NCBI RefSeq assembly: GCF_024594815.1
Contig: NZ_JANJOU010000001.1
Location: 248,001-312,000, forward strand
DNA from: Roseomonas populi
GTDB taxonomy: Bacteria > Pseudomonadota > Alphaproteobacteria > Acetobacterales > Acetobacteraceae
Direction of reading: 5' to 3'
DNA length: 64,000 nucleotides
The notes below the pieces were generated by a model, which ran no database searches, was not told where the DNA came from, and worked only from the letters and a program-made list of their open reading frames with translations. Position numbers and translations under genes: made by a program. Below, piece by piece: positions 50,035 to 61,932 of the stretch; position 1 is the first letter of the stretch, and every line of letters begins with the position of its first letter.

Positions 50035-51144
50035 ATGCCGCATGACCGCTCCGCCCCTTCCCGCCGCAGCCTGCTCAGGGCGGGCGGTGCCATCGGGCTC
50101 GGCGGCGCGGCGGGCCTGCGCCTCTCCGCGCCCGCCATCGCCCAGACGCGCAGCGTGAAGCTGACGCTGCCCTGGCTGGCGAACGGCTCCACGCTCTTCA
50201 CCTATGTCGCAAAGAACCAGGGCTACTTCCGGAAGCGCGGGCTCGATGTGACCATCTCGCGGGGCTTCGGCTCGGTGGCGGCGGCGCAGGCCGTGGCGGC
50301 CGGCGAGTTCGACTTCGGCTTCGTGTTCGCCGGCGGCGTCATCCTCGGCGCCGCGCGCGGGCTGCCGCTCGTGGCGCTCGGCACGCTCGGCTACGACGCG
50401 ACCATGGGCGTGCTGGTGCGCGCGGACAGCCCGATCAAGGCGCCGAAGGACCTGGAGGGGAAGAAGATCGGCACCGTGCCCACCTCGGCCGAGGCGCCCT
50501 ACTGGCCGGCCTATGCGAGCAAGGCCGGAATCGACACGGCCGGCATTACGATGGTGCAGATGGACAACCGCGTGCTGGAGCAGGCGGTGATCAACAGGCA
50601 GGTGGACGCCATCACGGCGATCGGCACCTCCTCCATTCCCGTGGCCATGGCGCTGAACGAGCCGAGCCGCTTCCTGCTGTGGAGCAAGGCGGGCGTCTCG
50701 CTCTATGCCGGGCAGGTGGTGACGCGCGCGGAGACGCTGGCGAAGGACAGGGAGCTGTGCCGGGCCGTGACCGACGCGCTGGTGGAGGGGCTGGTCCACA
50801 CGCTGAAGGACCCGGCCTCGGGCGTGGACATCTTCCTCAAGGAGGTGCCGGAGGTGGGCGTGACGCGCGGCGGGCGCGAGAACGCGGTGATCTCGCAGGG
50901 CCTGATGCACTACACCGTCATCTCGCCGGAGGCCGAGGGGCACGGGATCGGCTACACGGACATGAGCAAGGCCGCCGGCATGGTGGACCTGGTGATGCAG
51001 TACGGCGCGCCGAAGGATGCCAGGCGGCCCGATCCCGCGGCGCTCTTCGTCAACGACTTCATTGGCGATGCGGGCAAGCTGACGCCGGACGGGTGGGCGG
51101 CGGTGCGGAAGAACGTCGCCGAGTACGCGGCCATCCTCGGATGA
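50035..51144 (+). CDS. NitT/TauT-type ABC transporter substrate-binding protein
   Basis: A 369-residue periplasmic binding protein with a twin-arginine signal (SRRSLLRAGGAIGLGGAAGLRLSAPAIAQ). The NMT1/TauA-like fold carries VKLTLPWLANGSTLFTYVAKNQGYFRKRGLDVTISRGFGSVAAAQAVAAGEFDFGFVFAGG, VLVRADSPIKAPKDLEGKKIGTVPTSAEAPYWPAYASKAGID and DAITAIGTSSIPVA. Family ligands include sulfonates, nitrate, pyrimidine precursors and aromatic acids. The start is the ATG at 50035-50037, where the signal begins. The ATPase start overlaps its stop (ATGATG). First gene of the rightward unit. Confidence 0.92.
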   Translation: MPHDRSAPSRRSLLRAGGAIGLGGAAGLRLSAPAIAQTRSVKLTLPWLANGSTLFTYVAKNQGYFRKRGLDVTISRGFGSVAAAQAVAAGEFDFGFVFAGGVILGAARGLPLVALGTLGYDATMGVLVRADSPIKAPKDLEGKKIGTVPTSAEAPYWPAYASKAGIDTAGITMVQMDNRVLEQAVINRQVDAITAIGTSSIPVAMALNEPSRFLLWSKAGVSLYAGQVVTRAETLAKDRELCRAVTDALVEGLVHTLKDPASGVDIFLKEVPEVGVTRGGRENAVISQGLMHYTVISPEAEGHGIGYTDMSKAAGMVDLVMQYGAPKDARRPDPAALFVNDFIGDAGKLTPDGWAAVRKNVAEYAAILG

Positions 51145-51956
51145 TGGCGGCCCCCGTTGCCGGGCAGGCGGCTGCGGCCCGGCCGCCGGCCAGCGCCATC
51201 GCCGCGAGCGGGGTGAGGAAGGTGTACAGCACCGCCTCCGGCCCCGTGGAGGCGGTGGCGGAGGCGAGCTTCGAGATCGCGCAGGGGGAGTTCGTCTCCA
51301 TCCTCGGGCCTTCCGGCTGCGGCAAGAGCACGCTGATGCTGATGGTGGCGGGGCTGGAGGCGACGACGGCCGGCGCGATCACGGTGGACGGGATGCCCGT
51401 GACCGGCCCGCAGATTGAGGCGGGCATGATGTTCCAGGACCCGACGCTGCTGCCCTGGCGCTCGGTGCTGGACAACGTGCTCTTCCCCGTCTTCATGAGC
51501 CGGACGGTGACGCCGGAGGATCGGGCGCGGGCTGAGCAACTGCTCCGCATGGTCGATCTCTGGCCGTTCCGGGACAAGCGACCGCGCGAGCTTTCCGGCG
51601 GCATGCGGCAGCGCGTGGCGCTGGCCCGCGCGCTGATCCAGGACCCGGGCATCCTGCTGATGGATGAGCCCTTCTCCGCGCTCGATGCCATCACCCGCGA
51701 CGAGATGGGCCTCTCCCTCGCGCGGATCTGGGACAGCTCGCGCAAGACGGCGATCTTCATCACGCACTCCATCCGCGAGGCCATCTTCCTCTCGGACCGT
51801 ATCCTGGTGATGGGGCGGCGGCCCTCCACCATCATCGAGGACGTCCGCGTGCCCTTCCCGCGCCCGCGGAGGCCGGAGGTGGAGGCGGATCCGGCCTTCA
51901 ACGCGCTCTACCTGCATCTCAAGGCGTCCATCCACCGCTCGCCGCCGCTCCAGTGA
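51141..51956 (+). CDS. NitT/TauT-type ABC transporter ATP-binding protein
   Basis: A 271-residue ATPase of the TauB/SsuB family. Motifs: Walker A LGPSGCGKST, Q-loop MMFQDPTLLPWRSVLDNVLFPV, signature LSGGMRQRVALARALIQDP, Walker B ILLMDEPFSALD and H-loop FITHSIREAIFLSDRILVM. The start ATG at 51141 sits inside the binding-protein stop. An N-terminal Ala/Pro-rich extension of about 25 residues precedes the ABC domain (VRKVYSTASGPVEAVAEASFEI). The permease follows within 25 bp. Confidence 0.95.
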   Translation: MMAAPVAGQAAAARPPASAIAASGVRKVYSTASGPVEAVAEASFEIAQGEFVSILGPSGCGKSTLMLMVAGLEATTAGAITVDGMPVTGPQIEAGMMFQDPTLLPWRSVLDNVLFPVFMSRTVTPEDRARAEQLLRMVDLWPFRDKRPRELSGGMRQRVALARALIQDPGILLMDEPFSALDAITRDEMGLSLARIWDSSRKTAIFITHSIREAIFLSDRILVMGRRPSTIIEDVRVPFPRPRRPEVEADPAFNALYLHLKASIHRSPPLQ

Positions 51957-51980
51957 GGCGCGGTGCCCGAAGGCCCGATC

Positions 51981-52841
51981 ATGACCTCTCCCGCTTCCGC
52001 GACACCCTTTGACGGCCGCGACCCGTCCGTGACCCGGCCGGCCGAGCCGCCGCGCGCTACGGCGGCGCGGCGCGGCCTTGCGGCGCTGTCCACCGCGCGA
52101 CTGCGGCCGGTGGTGCTGCCGGTGGTCACGGCGGCGCTGATGATCGCGGCCTGGGAGGCCGTGGTCCGGCTGCGCGAGATCCCGGAGGTGCTGCTACCCG
52201 CGCCATCGGCCGTGGCGGCGCGGCTGTGGGAGACGCTGCCCTTCCTGCTCGGCCAGGCGGTACCGACCACGCTGGAGACGATCGCGGGTTTCGCCATCTC
52301 GACCCTGCTCGGCATCGCGCTCGCGGTCATGGTGACGGCATCGCGCCTGGCGCGGGAGGCGTTCTACCCGAACATCGTCTTCTTCCAGCTCATCCCGAAG
52401 ATCGCGCTCGCGCCGCTGTTCATCGTCTGGCTGGGGATCGGCAGCTCCTCGCGCATCACCTTCTCGGTCTTCATCTCCTTCTTTCCCGTGGTGGTGGCGA
52501 CGCTGACGGGGCTGACCTCGGTGGACCGCGACCTGCTGCGGCTGTGCCGCGCGGTCGGGGCGCGGGGCGTGCGGGTCTATACGCAGGTGCGGTTCCCGGC
52601 CGCCGTGCCGCACATCTTCTCCGGGCTGAAGATCGCGATCACCTTCGCCATGATCGGCGTGATCGTCGGCGAGTTCATCACGGCCCAGGCGGGGCTGGGC
52701 TACATGATCCTGTTCGCGGCGTCGCAGGCGGAGATGGCGCTCATCTTCGCCTCCATCGTCCTGCTCTGCGTCATCGGCCTCGGCCTCTACGCCCTCGTCG
52801 TACTGGCCGAGCGCATCGCGCTCCGGCGCTACGGAGGCTGA
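51981..52841 (+). CDS. NitT/TauT-type ABC transporter permease
   Basis: An inner-membrane permease of 286 residues from ATG 51981; a GTG six codons earlier, 5 nt after GAGG, is an equal alternative. It has a polar Ala/Arg-rich N-terminus and six predicted helices (PVVLPVVTAALMIAAWEAVV, TTLETIAGFAISTLLGIALAVMV, LIPKIALAPLFIVWLGIGSSSRITFSVFISFFPVVVATLTGL, IAITFAMIGVIVGEFITAQAGLGYMILFA). The EAA loop is GARGVRVYTQVRFPAAVPHIFSGLKIAI. With the ATPase and binding protein it makes a complete importer. Confidence 0.93.
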   Translation: MTSPASATPFDGRDPSVTRPAEPPRATAARRGLAALSTARLRPVVLPVVTAALMIAAWEAVVRLREIPEVLLPAPSAVAARLWETLPFLLGQAVPTTLETIAGFAISTLLGIALAVMVTASRLAREAFYPNIVFFQLIPKIALAPLFIVWLGIGSSSRITFSVFISFFPVVVATLTGLTSVDRDLLRLCRAVGARGVRVYTQVRFPAAVPHIFSGLKIAITFAMIGVIVGEFITAQAGLGYMILFAASQAEMALIFASIVLLCVIGLGLYALVVLAERIALRRYGG

Positions 52842-52909
52842 CCGCCCTGTCCTCCACCGTTCCGGCGCCCCCGCGGGGCAACCAGGCCTATGCATCCGGC
52901 GAGGCCGCC

Positions 52910-53608
52910 GTGCCCACGGCCGCGGGGGCCGACATCGTCATCCCCGCGCGGCCGGAGCCCTTCGCCATCCGGGTCGCCTCGACCGCCCTCGTCGTGGTGG
53001 ACATGCAGAACGCCTATCTCTCCCCGGGCGGCTACCTCGACCGGGTTGGGTTCGACGTGTCCGGCAGCCCGCCGGTGATCGCGGCGGCGGCGCGGGTGCT
53101 GCGGGCGGCGCGCGCGGCGGGAATGTTCGTCGTGCATCTGCAGAACGGCTTCTCGGCGGACCAGAAGGAGGCGGGCGGGCCGACCTCGCCGGTCTGGCAC
53201 AAATCCAACGCGCTGAAATACATGCGCGCCCATGAGGCGGAGCGCGGCCGGCTGATCACCCACGGGACCTGGGACCACGAGATCGTGGAGGCGCTGGCAC
53301 CGCTGCCCGGGGAGGCCGTGGTGGCAAAGGCGCGCTACAGCGGGTTCGCCGGCACCAACCTGGAGCAGCTTCTTCGCGCCCGCGACGCCACCGCCCTGCT
53401 TCTGGCGGGCGTGAACAGCAATGTCTGCGTGGAATCGACCCTGCGCGACGCCTATCACCGCGAGTTCTTCGCCCTGATGGTGCATGACGCGACGCTGCAG
53501 GCCGGGCCGCGGGCCATCCACGAGGCGAGCCTATTCAACGTCGAGAGCTTCCTTGGCTGGACGGCCACCTCCGAGGCCGTGGCCGCCGCGCTCTCGCCGG
53601 GGAGCTGA
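52910..53608 (+). CDS. RutB-like ureidoacrylate/isochorismatase-fold amidohydrolase
   Basis: A 232-residue cysteine hydrolase. The catalytic triad Asp31 (VVVDMQNAYLSPGGYLD), Lys140 (VAKARYSGF) and Cys173 (NVCVESTLRD) has exactly the relative spacing of E. coli RutB (Asp24, Lys133, Cys166). The RutB-like GGYLDRVGFDVSG, EAGGPTSPVWHKSNALKYMR and RYSGFAGTNLEQLLRAR segments are also present. RutB hydrolyses (Z)-3-ureidoacrylate; relatives act on carbamates and biuret. The start is GTG 52910, five nt after a GAGG; no other usable start exists in frame. No rutA, C, D or F is near. It is the final gene after the ABC importer and probably acts on the imported N-carbamoyl compound. Confidence 0.88.
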   Translation: MPTAAGADIVIPARPEPFAIRVASTALVVVDMQNAYLSPGGYLDRVGFDVSGSPPVIAAAARVLRAARAAGMFVVHLQNGFSADQKEAGGPTSPVWHKSNALKYMRAHEAERGRLITHGTWDHEIVEALAPLPGEAVVAKARYSGFAGTNLEQLLRARDATALLLAGVNSNVCVESTLRDAYHREFFALMVHDATLQAGPRAIHEASLFNVESFLGWTATSEAVAAALSPGS

Positions 53609-53719
53609 GCGAAGCCCTCCTGTCCCGCCCCAGGGGTGCCGGCGCTGGGGAATGGGGGCCCCGGGCCTTCGAACGCTTCCACCTCCCATCCCTGCCCAAC
53701 AGCCTCTAGATTGGAAGGG

Positions 53720-54565
53720 ATGCGATTCTCCGCCCGCAACCTTCTGCTCGGGACCGCCGTCGTGCTGGTGCTGGCGGTGGGGGGCGCGTGGTGGTGGGCC
53801 ACTCCGGAGCCCGAGGGGGTGCCACAGGTGCCGGAAGCAGCGGAGGAGGTTCTTCCCCTGCCGCCGGAGCCGCCGAGGGTGGCCGACAGCCCGGAATACG
53901 AGGAGTGCCTGGGCAAGCTGCGCGACGACGCGCAGGGCGCGCTGGCCTTCGCCGAGGCCTGGGAGGCGCGGGGCGGCGCGGACGGGGCGCGGCACTGCTC
54001 CGCCCTGGCGCTGCTGGCGCTGGGTGAGCCCGAGCGGGCGGCCTCGCGCCTGGAGAACCTGGGGGGGCGGACCACCGTGGGGCCCGCGGCGCGGGCGGCG
54101 GTCTATGGGCAGGCCGGGCAGGCCTGGATGGTGGCCGGGCAGGCCGTGCGGGCGAACGGCGCCTTCACCCTCGCCCTCTCGTTCACGCCGAATGACCCGG
54201 AACTGCTGGTGGACCGGGCGATTGCGGCGGGGATGCTCGGGCGCTTCGCGGATTCGCTGGCCGATATCGACCGCGCCCTGGCGCAGGACGCGCAGCGGGC
54301 GGAAGCATGGGTGTTCCGCGCCGCCGCGCTGCGGCACCTGGAGCGCCCGCAGGAGGCGTTGCGCGACATCGAGCGGGCGCTGCAGATCGAGCCGGGGAGC
54401 CCCGAGGCGCTGCTGGAACGGGGGATCCTGCGGCAGCTGCAGGGGGATACGGCCGGGGCGAGGGCGGACTGGGAGAGCGTGGTGGCGAACAGCCCGGACA
54501 GCGCAGCGGCGGACCTGGCGCAGCAGAACCTGGCGCTGAACGCGGCGGGGCCGGCGCGGCGCTGA
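53720..54565 (+). CDS. Membrane-anchored TPR protein
   Basis: A 281-residue protein. One N-terminal transmembrane helix (NLLLGTAVVLVLAVGGAWWWA), a Pro/Glu-rich stalk (EPEGVPQVPEAAEEVLPLPPEPPRV) and then about five tetratricopeptide-like repeats (YGQAGQAWMVAGQAVRANGAFTLALSFTPNDPELLVDRAIAAGMLGRFADSLADIDRALAQDAQRAEAWVFRAAALRHLERPQEALRDIERALQIEPGSPEALLERGILRQLQGDTAGARADWESVV). GGAAGG precedes the ATG. It likely acts as a periplasmic-facing scaffold; family role unknown. It converges on the GST gene through a tandem repeat. Confidence 0.85.
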   Translation: MRFSARNLLLGTAVVLVLAVGGAWWWATPEPEGVPQVPEAAEEVLPLPPEPPRVADSPEYEECLGKLRDDAQGALAFAEAWEARGGADGARHCSALALLALGEPERAASRLENLGGRTTVGPAARAAVYGQAGQAWMVAGQAVRANGAFTLALSFTPNDPELLVDRAIAAGMLGRFADSLADIDRALAQDAQRAEAWVFRAAALRHLERPQEALRDIERALQIEPGSPEALLERGILRQLQGDTAGARADWESVVANSPDSAAADLAQQNLALNAAGPARR

Positions 54566-54587
54566 AGCGCCCTGCCCGCTTCCCGCG

Positions 54588-54652
54588 CAGAAATCCCCGT
54601 TCAGAAATCCCCGTTCAGAAATCCCCGTTCAGAAATCCCCGTTCAGAAATCC
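54588..54652 (+). repeat. Four and a half copies of a 14-bp tandem repeat
   Basis: The unit CAGAAATCCCCGTT is repeated without a mismatch at 54588-54601, 54602-54615, 54616-54629 and 54630-54643, with a partial copy (CAGAAATCC) to 54652. On the minus strand each unit reads TTCTGAACGGGGAT, so it repeats the GST stop codon context. The array fills most of the 77-bp space between the convergent TPR and GST genes. Confidence 0.95.
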
Positions 54653-55329
54653 AGGTCGGCGTAGTGCTGCGGCGGGGTGAGGCCGGAGACGCGATCGGCG
54701 AGGACGGGGCGGAAGGACGGGCGGGACTTCACGCGGGCGTACCAGTCCTTCACCGCGTCGTTCAGGGACCAGTCGATGTCGCCAATGTAGTCCAGGGTTG
54801 AGAGGTGGGCGGCGGCGGCGAGGTCGGCGAGGGAGATCTGGCTGCCGGCGAGCCAGGCGCGGGTTTCCGCAAGCCAGCCGATGTACTCGATGTGTGGCTT
54901 GAGATTGGCGTAGCCGGCGCGGAGCGCGGAGGCGTCGGGGTTGCCGAGGCCGAGGGTGCGCTTGAGCTGCTTCTCGAAGTAGAGGTTGCGCGTCACCTCG
55001 CGCTCGAACTTCGTGTCGAACCAGGCGACGAGGCGGCGGACCTCGGCGCGCTCCGCGTGGGTGCGGCCCATCAGGGGCGTGTCGGGGTAGGCCTCGTCGA
55101 GGTACTCGCAGATCGCGTAGCTCTCGGCGATGACGAGGCCGTTCTCCTCCTCCAGCACCGGCACGGTGCCGGCGGGGTTCATGCCCAGGAACTCCTCCCG
55201 CCGCTCCCAGATGCGCTCGGCGCGCAGCTCGAAGGGGATTCGCTTCTCGTGGAGCGCGAGCCGCACCTTGCGGCAGAAGGGGGAGAGCGGGATGTGATGG
55301 AGGATGCGCACGGTGCGTGTTTCTGCCAC
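54643..55329 (-). CDS. Glutathione S-transferase family protein
   Basis: A 228-residue GST. The thioredoxin-fold N-domain is RILHHIPLSPFCRKVRLALHEKRIPFELRAERIWERREEFLGMNPAGTVPVLEEENGLVIAESYAICEYLDEAYP, with S-P-F-C near the active site and the ES-A-I glutathione motif. The helical C-domain is WLAGSQISLADLAAAAHLSTLDYIGDIDW. It starts at GTG 55329; a GTG at 55309-55311, directly before RILHH, fits the family N-terminus better but neither has a good ribosome site. The stop codon is the first unit boundary of the 14-bp tandem repeat. It is the gene downstream of gltB, separated by two hairpins. Confidence 0.9.
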   Translation of the reverse strand: MAETRTVRILHHIPLSPFCRKVRLALHEKRIPFELRAERIWERREEFLGMNPAGTVPVLEEENGLVIAESYAICEYLDEAYPDTPLMGRTHAERAEVRRLVAWFDTKFEREVTRNLYFEKQLKRTLGLGNPDASALRAGYANLKPHIEYIGWLAETRAWLAGSQISLADLAAAAHLSTLDYIGDIDWSLNDAVKDWYARVKSRPSFRPVLADRVSGLTPPQHYADLDF

Positions 55330-55406
55330 CGGCCCGTGCGCGCGGCAAGGCAGAGGGCGGTTGAAGGACGGCGCCCAAACTCTTGTTGCAGCTAAGTTTA
55401 GGCTTG

Positions 55407-55426
55407 GCGTGACAGGAACGTCACGC
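55407..55426 (-). other. Second hairpin downstream of gltB
   Basis: GCGTGAC (55407-55413) pairs perfectly with GTCACGC (55420-55426) over a 6-nt loop, 10 bp downstream of the terminator stem in the gltB direction. No T-run. It may be mRNA-stabilising, or a binding site upstream of the GST gene. Confidence 0.35.
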
Positions 55427-55436
55427 AGGCTTCGCC

Positions 55437-55462
55437 GGGGCCGGCCCGGTGGGGCCGGCCCC
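55437..55462 (-). terminator. gltB terminator hairpin
   Basis: GGGGCCGGCC (55437-55446) pairs exactly with GGCCGGCCCC (55453-55462) around a 6-nt loop. It starts 8 bp after the gltB stop. The stem is very strong; no T-run follows. Confidence 0.6.
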
Positions 55463-55470
55463 GAACGGGG

Positions 55471-59988
<4,518 letters not shown>

Positions 59989-60002
59989 TGTTTGTCCTCC
60001 GC

Positions 60003-61439
60003 TCACTCTGCGGCCTGGGCCACGCTGTCGCGGGCCTTCACGTATTCGGCGATGCGCTCGGCGGCGTCGCGGCCGTCGCGGATGGCCCAGACCACCAGGG
60101 AGGCGCCGCGGACGATGTCGCCGGCGGCGAAAACACCGGGGAGGCTGGTCTGCATGGTCTTGCGGTCCACCGTGAGGGTGCCCCAGCGGGAGACCTTCAG
60201 CGCGGGCTCGTCAAACATGGTGGGCAGGTCCTCGGGGTCGAAGCCCAGGGCCTTGATGACGAGGTCGGCGCCTTCCACGAAGCTGCTGTTCGGGATGGGC
60301 TCCACCTGCTGGCGGCCGGTGGCGTCGGGAAGGCCCAGGTGCATCTTCGTCACGCGGACGCCGGTGACCTTGTCCTCGCCCTCGAAGCCTTCCGGCGCGG
60401 TGAGCCAGGCGAAGCGGACGCCCTCCTCCTCGGCGTTGTGCACCTCGCGCATGGAACCGGGCATGTTGGCCTTGTCGCGGCGGTAGAGGCAGGTGACGGA
60501 GGCCGCACCCTGCCGGATGGAGGTGCGGAGGCAGTCCATGGCCGTGTCGCCGCCGCCGATCACGACCACGCGCTTGCCCTCGGCGTTCAGGGCGCCGCTG
60601 TCGAATTCCGGTACCGCATCGCCCAGGCCCTTGCGGTTGGACGCGGTGAGGAAGGTCATGGCGGGGATGACGCCCTCGAGGTGCGAGCCGGGCACCTCGA
60701 TGTCGCGGGCCTTGTACACGCCAGTGGCGATGAGGACGGCGTCGTGCTTCTCGCGGAGCTCAGCGACGGTGACGTCGCGGCCGATCTCGCAGTTCAGGTG
60801 GAAGGTGATGCCGCCTTCCTCGAACTGCGCGGTGCGGCGGGTGATGACGTCCTTCTCCAGCTTGAAGTTGGGGATGCCGTAGATCATCAGGCCGCCGGCG
60901 CGGTCGTAGCGGTCGTAGACGTGGACCTGCCAGCCGATGGAGCGCAGGCGCTCCGCCGCGGCGAGGCCGGCGGGGCCGGCACCGATGATGCCGACCGAGT
61001 GTTCGAGCTCCCGCGGGGGCTTGGGCGGCTTCACCCAGCCCTTCTCCCAGGCGGTGTCGTTGATGTAGCGCTCCACCGCGCCGATCGTGACGGCGTCGAA
61101 GCCCTTCTCGATGACGCAGTTGCCCTCGCAGAGACGGTCCTGCGGGCAGACGCGGCCGCAGATCTCGGGGAAGGTGTTGGTGGCAGAGTTGACCTCGTAG
61201 GCCTCCTCCAGCCGGCCTTCCGCCGTGAGCTTCAGCCAGTCCGGGATGTTCTGCTGGAGCGGGCAGTGGACGGAGCAGAAGGGCACGCCACACTGGGAGC
61301 AGCGGCTGGCCTGCTCCGAGGCGCGCTCCGGATCGAAGCGGGCGTAGATCTCGTCGAAGTCCTCGCGGCGCACGGTGGCGGCGCGCTTCTCCGGCGTCTG
61401 CTGGGAGAGGCGGACGAATTGCAGCATGCGCTCGGCCAT
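60003..61439 (-). CDS. gltD: Glutamate synthase small chain
   Basis: Transfers electrons from NADPH through FAD and 4Fe-4S clusters to GltB. It has 478 residues. N-terminal cluster cysteines: CSQCGVPFCSVHCPLQQ and CGRVCPQDRLCEGNCV. FAD fold: VGIIGAGPAGLAAAERLRSIG. NADPH fold: VVVIGGGDTAMDCLRTSIRQGA. C-terminus: GVFAAGDIVRGASLVVWAIRDGRDAAE. The ATG at 61437-61439 has AAGGA seven nt upstream. The frame is open up to 61583, so longer N-termini are possible, but they lack a ribosome site. First gene of the gltD-gltB operon. It precedes gltB, the reverse of the E. coli order. Confidence 0.97.
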   Translation of the reverse strand: MAERMLQFVRLSQQTPEKRAATVRREDFDEIYARFDPERASEQASRCSQCGVPFCSVHCPLQQNIPDWLKLTAEGRLEEAYEVNSATNTFPEICGRVCPQDRLCEGNCVIEKGFDAVTIGAVERYINDTAWEKGWVKPPKPPRELEHSVGIIGAGPAGLAAAERLRSIGWQVHVYDRYDRAGGLMIYGIPNFKLEKDVITRRTAQFEEGGITFHLNCEIGRDVTVAELREKHDAVLIATGVYKARDIEVPGSHLEGVIPAMTFLTASNRKGLGDAVPEFDSGALNAEGKRVVVIGGGDTAMDCLRTSIRQGAASVTCLYRRDKANMPGSMREVHNAEEEGVRFAWLTAPEGFEGEDKVTGVRVTKMHLGLPDATGRQQVEPIPNSSFVEGADLVIKALGFDPEDLPTMFDEPALKVSRWGTLTVDRKTMQTSLPGVFAAGDIVRGASLVVWAIRDGRDAAERIAEYVKARDSVAQAAE

Positions 61440-61769
61440 GGCGCGATCCTTGCTAATCTGGAACGTGTCCAGTGGTGCCGGTTGGGCCCGGGAGCCCATT
61501 CGGCGGCGTTTTGCCATGGTGAATTGTGCGGTGCGAGGCGAAAATGCGACATAGGTAAGTTTTGCTGACGCATTTCTGGCCACCTATGTGGAGTGTTGGA
61601 TGAGAACCGCTCGCAACCCGGTCAATTATGTCCGATTCGGACCTAGCGGCCAGTGCGGCCGCTTTCCAGGCTCCATGACGAAAAGGTGTCGGGGGTGCCT
61701 TGACGGGTCCCTCGCCTCCCCATAGAAGCCCGCCACGCCGCTGCGATGACAGAGGCGCCCGACCTCCTT
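61440..61769. other. 330-bp regulatory region between gltD and tRNA-Leu
   Basis: No gene seen. It holds the leader and promoter of the gltDB operon on the minus strand and the promoter of the tRNA on the plus strand. At 61542-61589 two inverted repeats interleave: AAATGCG (61542-61548) with CGCATTT (61569-61575), and ACATAGGT (61549-61556) with ACCTATGT (61582-61589). Both stems can form only as a pseudoknot or as alternatives. Function unproven. Confidence 0.5.
61700..61728 (+). promoter_or_regulatory. sigma-70 promoter candidate for tRNA-Leu
   Basis: TTGACG (61700-61705) and TAGAAG (61723-61728) are separated by 17 bp, 42 bp before the tRNA 5' end. The -35 matches the consensus in five of six positions. 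Confidence 0.5.
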
Positions 61770-61856
61770 GCCCAGGTGGCGGAATTGGTAGACGCGCAGG
61801 TTTCAGGTACCTGTGACCGCAAGGTTGTGAAGGTTCGAGTCCTTTCCTGGGCACCA
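61770..61856 (+). tRNA. tRNA-Leu (anticodon CAG)
   Basis: An 87-nt class II tRNA including an encoded CCA (61854-61856). The acceptor stem GCCCAGG pairs with CCTGGGC. The D-arm contains TGGCGGAATTGGTAGACGCG. The anticodon stem CAGGT/ACCTG encloses loop TTCAGGT with anticodon CAG at 61804-61806. A long variable arm (GACCGCAAGGTTGTG) and T-loop GGTTCGAGTCC follow. It decodes CUG, the dominant Leu codon in this GC-rich genome. Confidence 0.96.
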
Positions 61857-61858
61857 CT

Positions 61859-61877
61859 CTCCCGCCGGTTGCGGGAG
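61859..61877 (+). terminator. Hairpin directly after tRNA-Leu
   Basis: CTCCCGC (61859-61865) pairs perfectly with GCGGGAG (61871-61877) over a 5-nt loop, two bases after the tRNA's CCA. It may end the tRNA transcript or mark a 3' processing site. No T-run follows. Confidence 0.45.
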
Positions 61878-61932
61878 GGACATTCGGCAGAGCGGCCCCC
61901 AAGGGTTTGATGTGATGGGGGAGATGCTCTTC

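Noticed and set aside
39183-53608. The catabolic block as a horizontally acquired genomic island
   Set aside because: GC content and codon use look like the rest of the window, and there are no transposases, integrases or flanking repeats; only the gene content is accessory.
54588-54652. Tandem repeat as a CRISPR array
   Set aside because: The units are 14 bp and directly abut with no spacers, and no cas genes are near.
60003-61583. A GltD start at 61583 or 61517
   Set aside because: The upstream extension is unlike GltD and has no ribosome site, whereas ATG 61439 has AAGGA at good spacing and matches the family N-terminus.
61770-61877. tRNA-Leu 3' end as a phage/island attachment site
   Set aside because: No integrase, no second copy of the tRNA end and no change in gene content; core genes (rnd, lptC) follow directly.
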